A stretch of 64,000 bases of DNA, taken from the NCBI RefSeq assembly GCF_936916975.1, contig NZ_CAKZGO010000025.1, forward strand, positions 1 to 64,000, in the 5' to 3' direction. The translations under genes and the position numbers were made by a program. This DNA is from an uncultured Dongia sp. (GTDB lineage: Bacteria > Pseudomonadota > Alphaproteobacteria > Dongiales > Dongiaceae). Positions within the stretch are counted from its first letter, which is position 1. Each line of letters opens with the position of its first letter. The notes below the pieces were generated by a model. The model worked only from the letters and a program-made list of their open reading frames with translations, made no database searches and was not told the DNA's origin. Shown piece by piece: positions 62,614 to 64,000 of the stretch.

Positions 62614-62641
62614 CGCGTTCTAACCGCTGAACTACGGGCCC
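62566..62641 (-). tRNA. tRNA with anticodon CAU, probably tRNA-Ile2
   Basis: A 76-nt cloverleaf including an encoded CCA: acceptor GGGCCCG/CGGGCCC, D stem GTTC/GAAC, anticodon loop CTCATAA, T loop TTCGAGT. The anticodon CAU fits either methionine tRNA or the isoleucine tRNA whose C34 is changed to lysidine. The 8-nt D loop and GGGCCC start favour isoleucine, and it lacks the initiator features. Identity between Ile2 and elongator Met is not certain. Confidence 0.85.
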
Positions 62642-62680
62642 CCGAGGCGCACTGCGACAGCGACGCCCCACACCACCTAA

Positions 62681-62776
62681 CGTCATCCCCGGGCGCAGAC
62701 CCGGGGATCCACTGTATCAGTTGAGAGTGTGGATGCCCGGCCATTCCTAATTCGAAGAGTGGGTCCGGGCATGACG
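62681..62776. repeat. Composite palindromic intergenic element
   Basis: Outer arms CGTCATCCCCGG (62681-62692) and CCGGGCATGACG (62765-62776) pair with one mismatch. An inner 8-bp hairpin (TCCCCGGG/CCCGGGGA) lies at the left, and a GGATCCAC/GTGGATGC pair lies further in. REP-like elements of this type are common between genes in alphaproteobacteria. It may end the leftward rpoD transcript. Confidence 0.6.
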
Positions 62777-62795
62777 GGATAGAGAAAATGCCAGA

Positions 62796-64000
<1,205 letters not shown>

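Noticed and set aside
62486-62686. Leftward open frame spanning the tRNA
   Set aside because: It runs through the tRNA and flanking repeat, so it is not a protein gene.

Overview
The window looks like chromosome of a free-living alphaproteobacterium, probably of the Rhodospirillales type. The reasons are the high GC, the RpoD sequence at the right edge, the dense catabolic and ABC/TTT transport content, and DUF1127 and MmgE/PrpD genes. The order-level assignment is inference from protein character, not from a search.

Layout. (1) 0-4.2 kb: a leftward phnD-phnC-phnE phosphonate/phosphite importer followed by the start of a methyltransferase, with phnM divergent. (2) 4.5-5.2 kb: a decayed PepSY-type membrane protein gene. 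(3) 5.2-11.5 kb: a methylcitrate module (prpD, prpB) joined to a tripartite tricarboxylate transporter (tctC-tctB-tctA) and a convergent GntR/FCD regulator; two perfect palindromes 63 bp apart precede prpD. (4) 11.6-12.6 kb: a near-gene-free scar holding a copy of the 3' half of a tRNA gene and short direct repeats. (5) 12.6-17.0 kb: an overlapping three-gene unit of a four-helix membrane protein, a DyP-type peroxidase and an atypical cytochrome P450. (6) 17.1-26.1 kb: leftward redox and signalling genes (sensor kinase, dihaem peroxidase, DUF1127, OmpR-type regulator, two small membrane proteins, FAD monooxygenase, HTH-GAF regulator). (7) 26.4-34.7 kb: a rightward catabolic run (GMC oxidoreductase, 3-hydroxyisobutyrate-dehydrogenase-like, carboxymuconolactone-decarboxylase-like, aldehyde dehydrogenase, LysR, MmgE/PrpD, metallo-beta-lactamase-fold lactonase). 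(8) 34.7-57.7 kb: three tandem paralogous ABC import cassettes, all leftward. (9) 57.7-62.2 kb: class II (degradative) HMG-CoA reductase, a divergent MocR regulator, and an SDR/SnoaL-like pair with a divergent HxlR regulator. (10) 62.5-64 kb: intact tRNA(CAU), a palindromic repeat and the 3' part of rpoD.

The most striking content is the triplicated cassette. Each copy is ordered permease, periplasmic binding protein, permease fused to a strictosidine-synthase/SMP-30-like beta-propeller, stand-alone propeller, double ATPase; the last three genes overlap by 4 nt. The fused propellers keep the Glu/Asn/Asp metal-site pattern of SMP-30-type lactonases. The stand-alone ones have lost most of it but share new motifs. 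The rightmost cassette lies between degradative HMG-CoA reductase and HMG-CoA lyase, so I infer that it imports mevalonate or mevalonolactone, with lactone opening coupled to uptake. The leftmost cassette faces a pathway that ends in a lactonase-fold enzyme, so lactones or hydroxy acids may be the common theme.

The tRNA(CAU) at 62.6 kb and its truncated copy at 11.95 kb are direct repeats in the geometry expected for an element integrated at a tRNA 3' end. About 50.6 kb of accessory genes, including all three cassettes, may therefore be an old genomic island whose integrase is gone. No rRNA, CRISPR array, transposase or integrase gene was seen.
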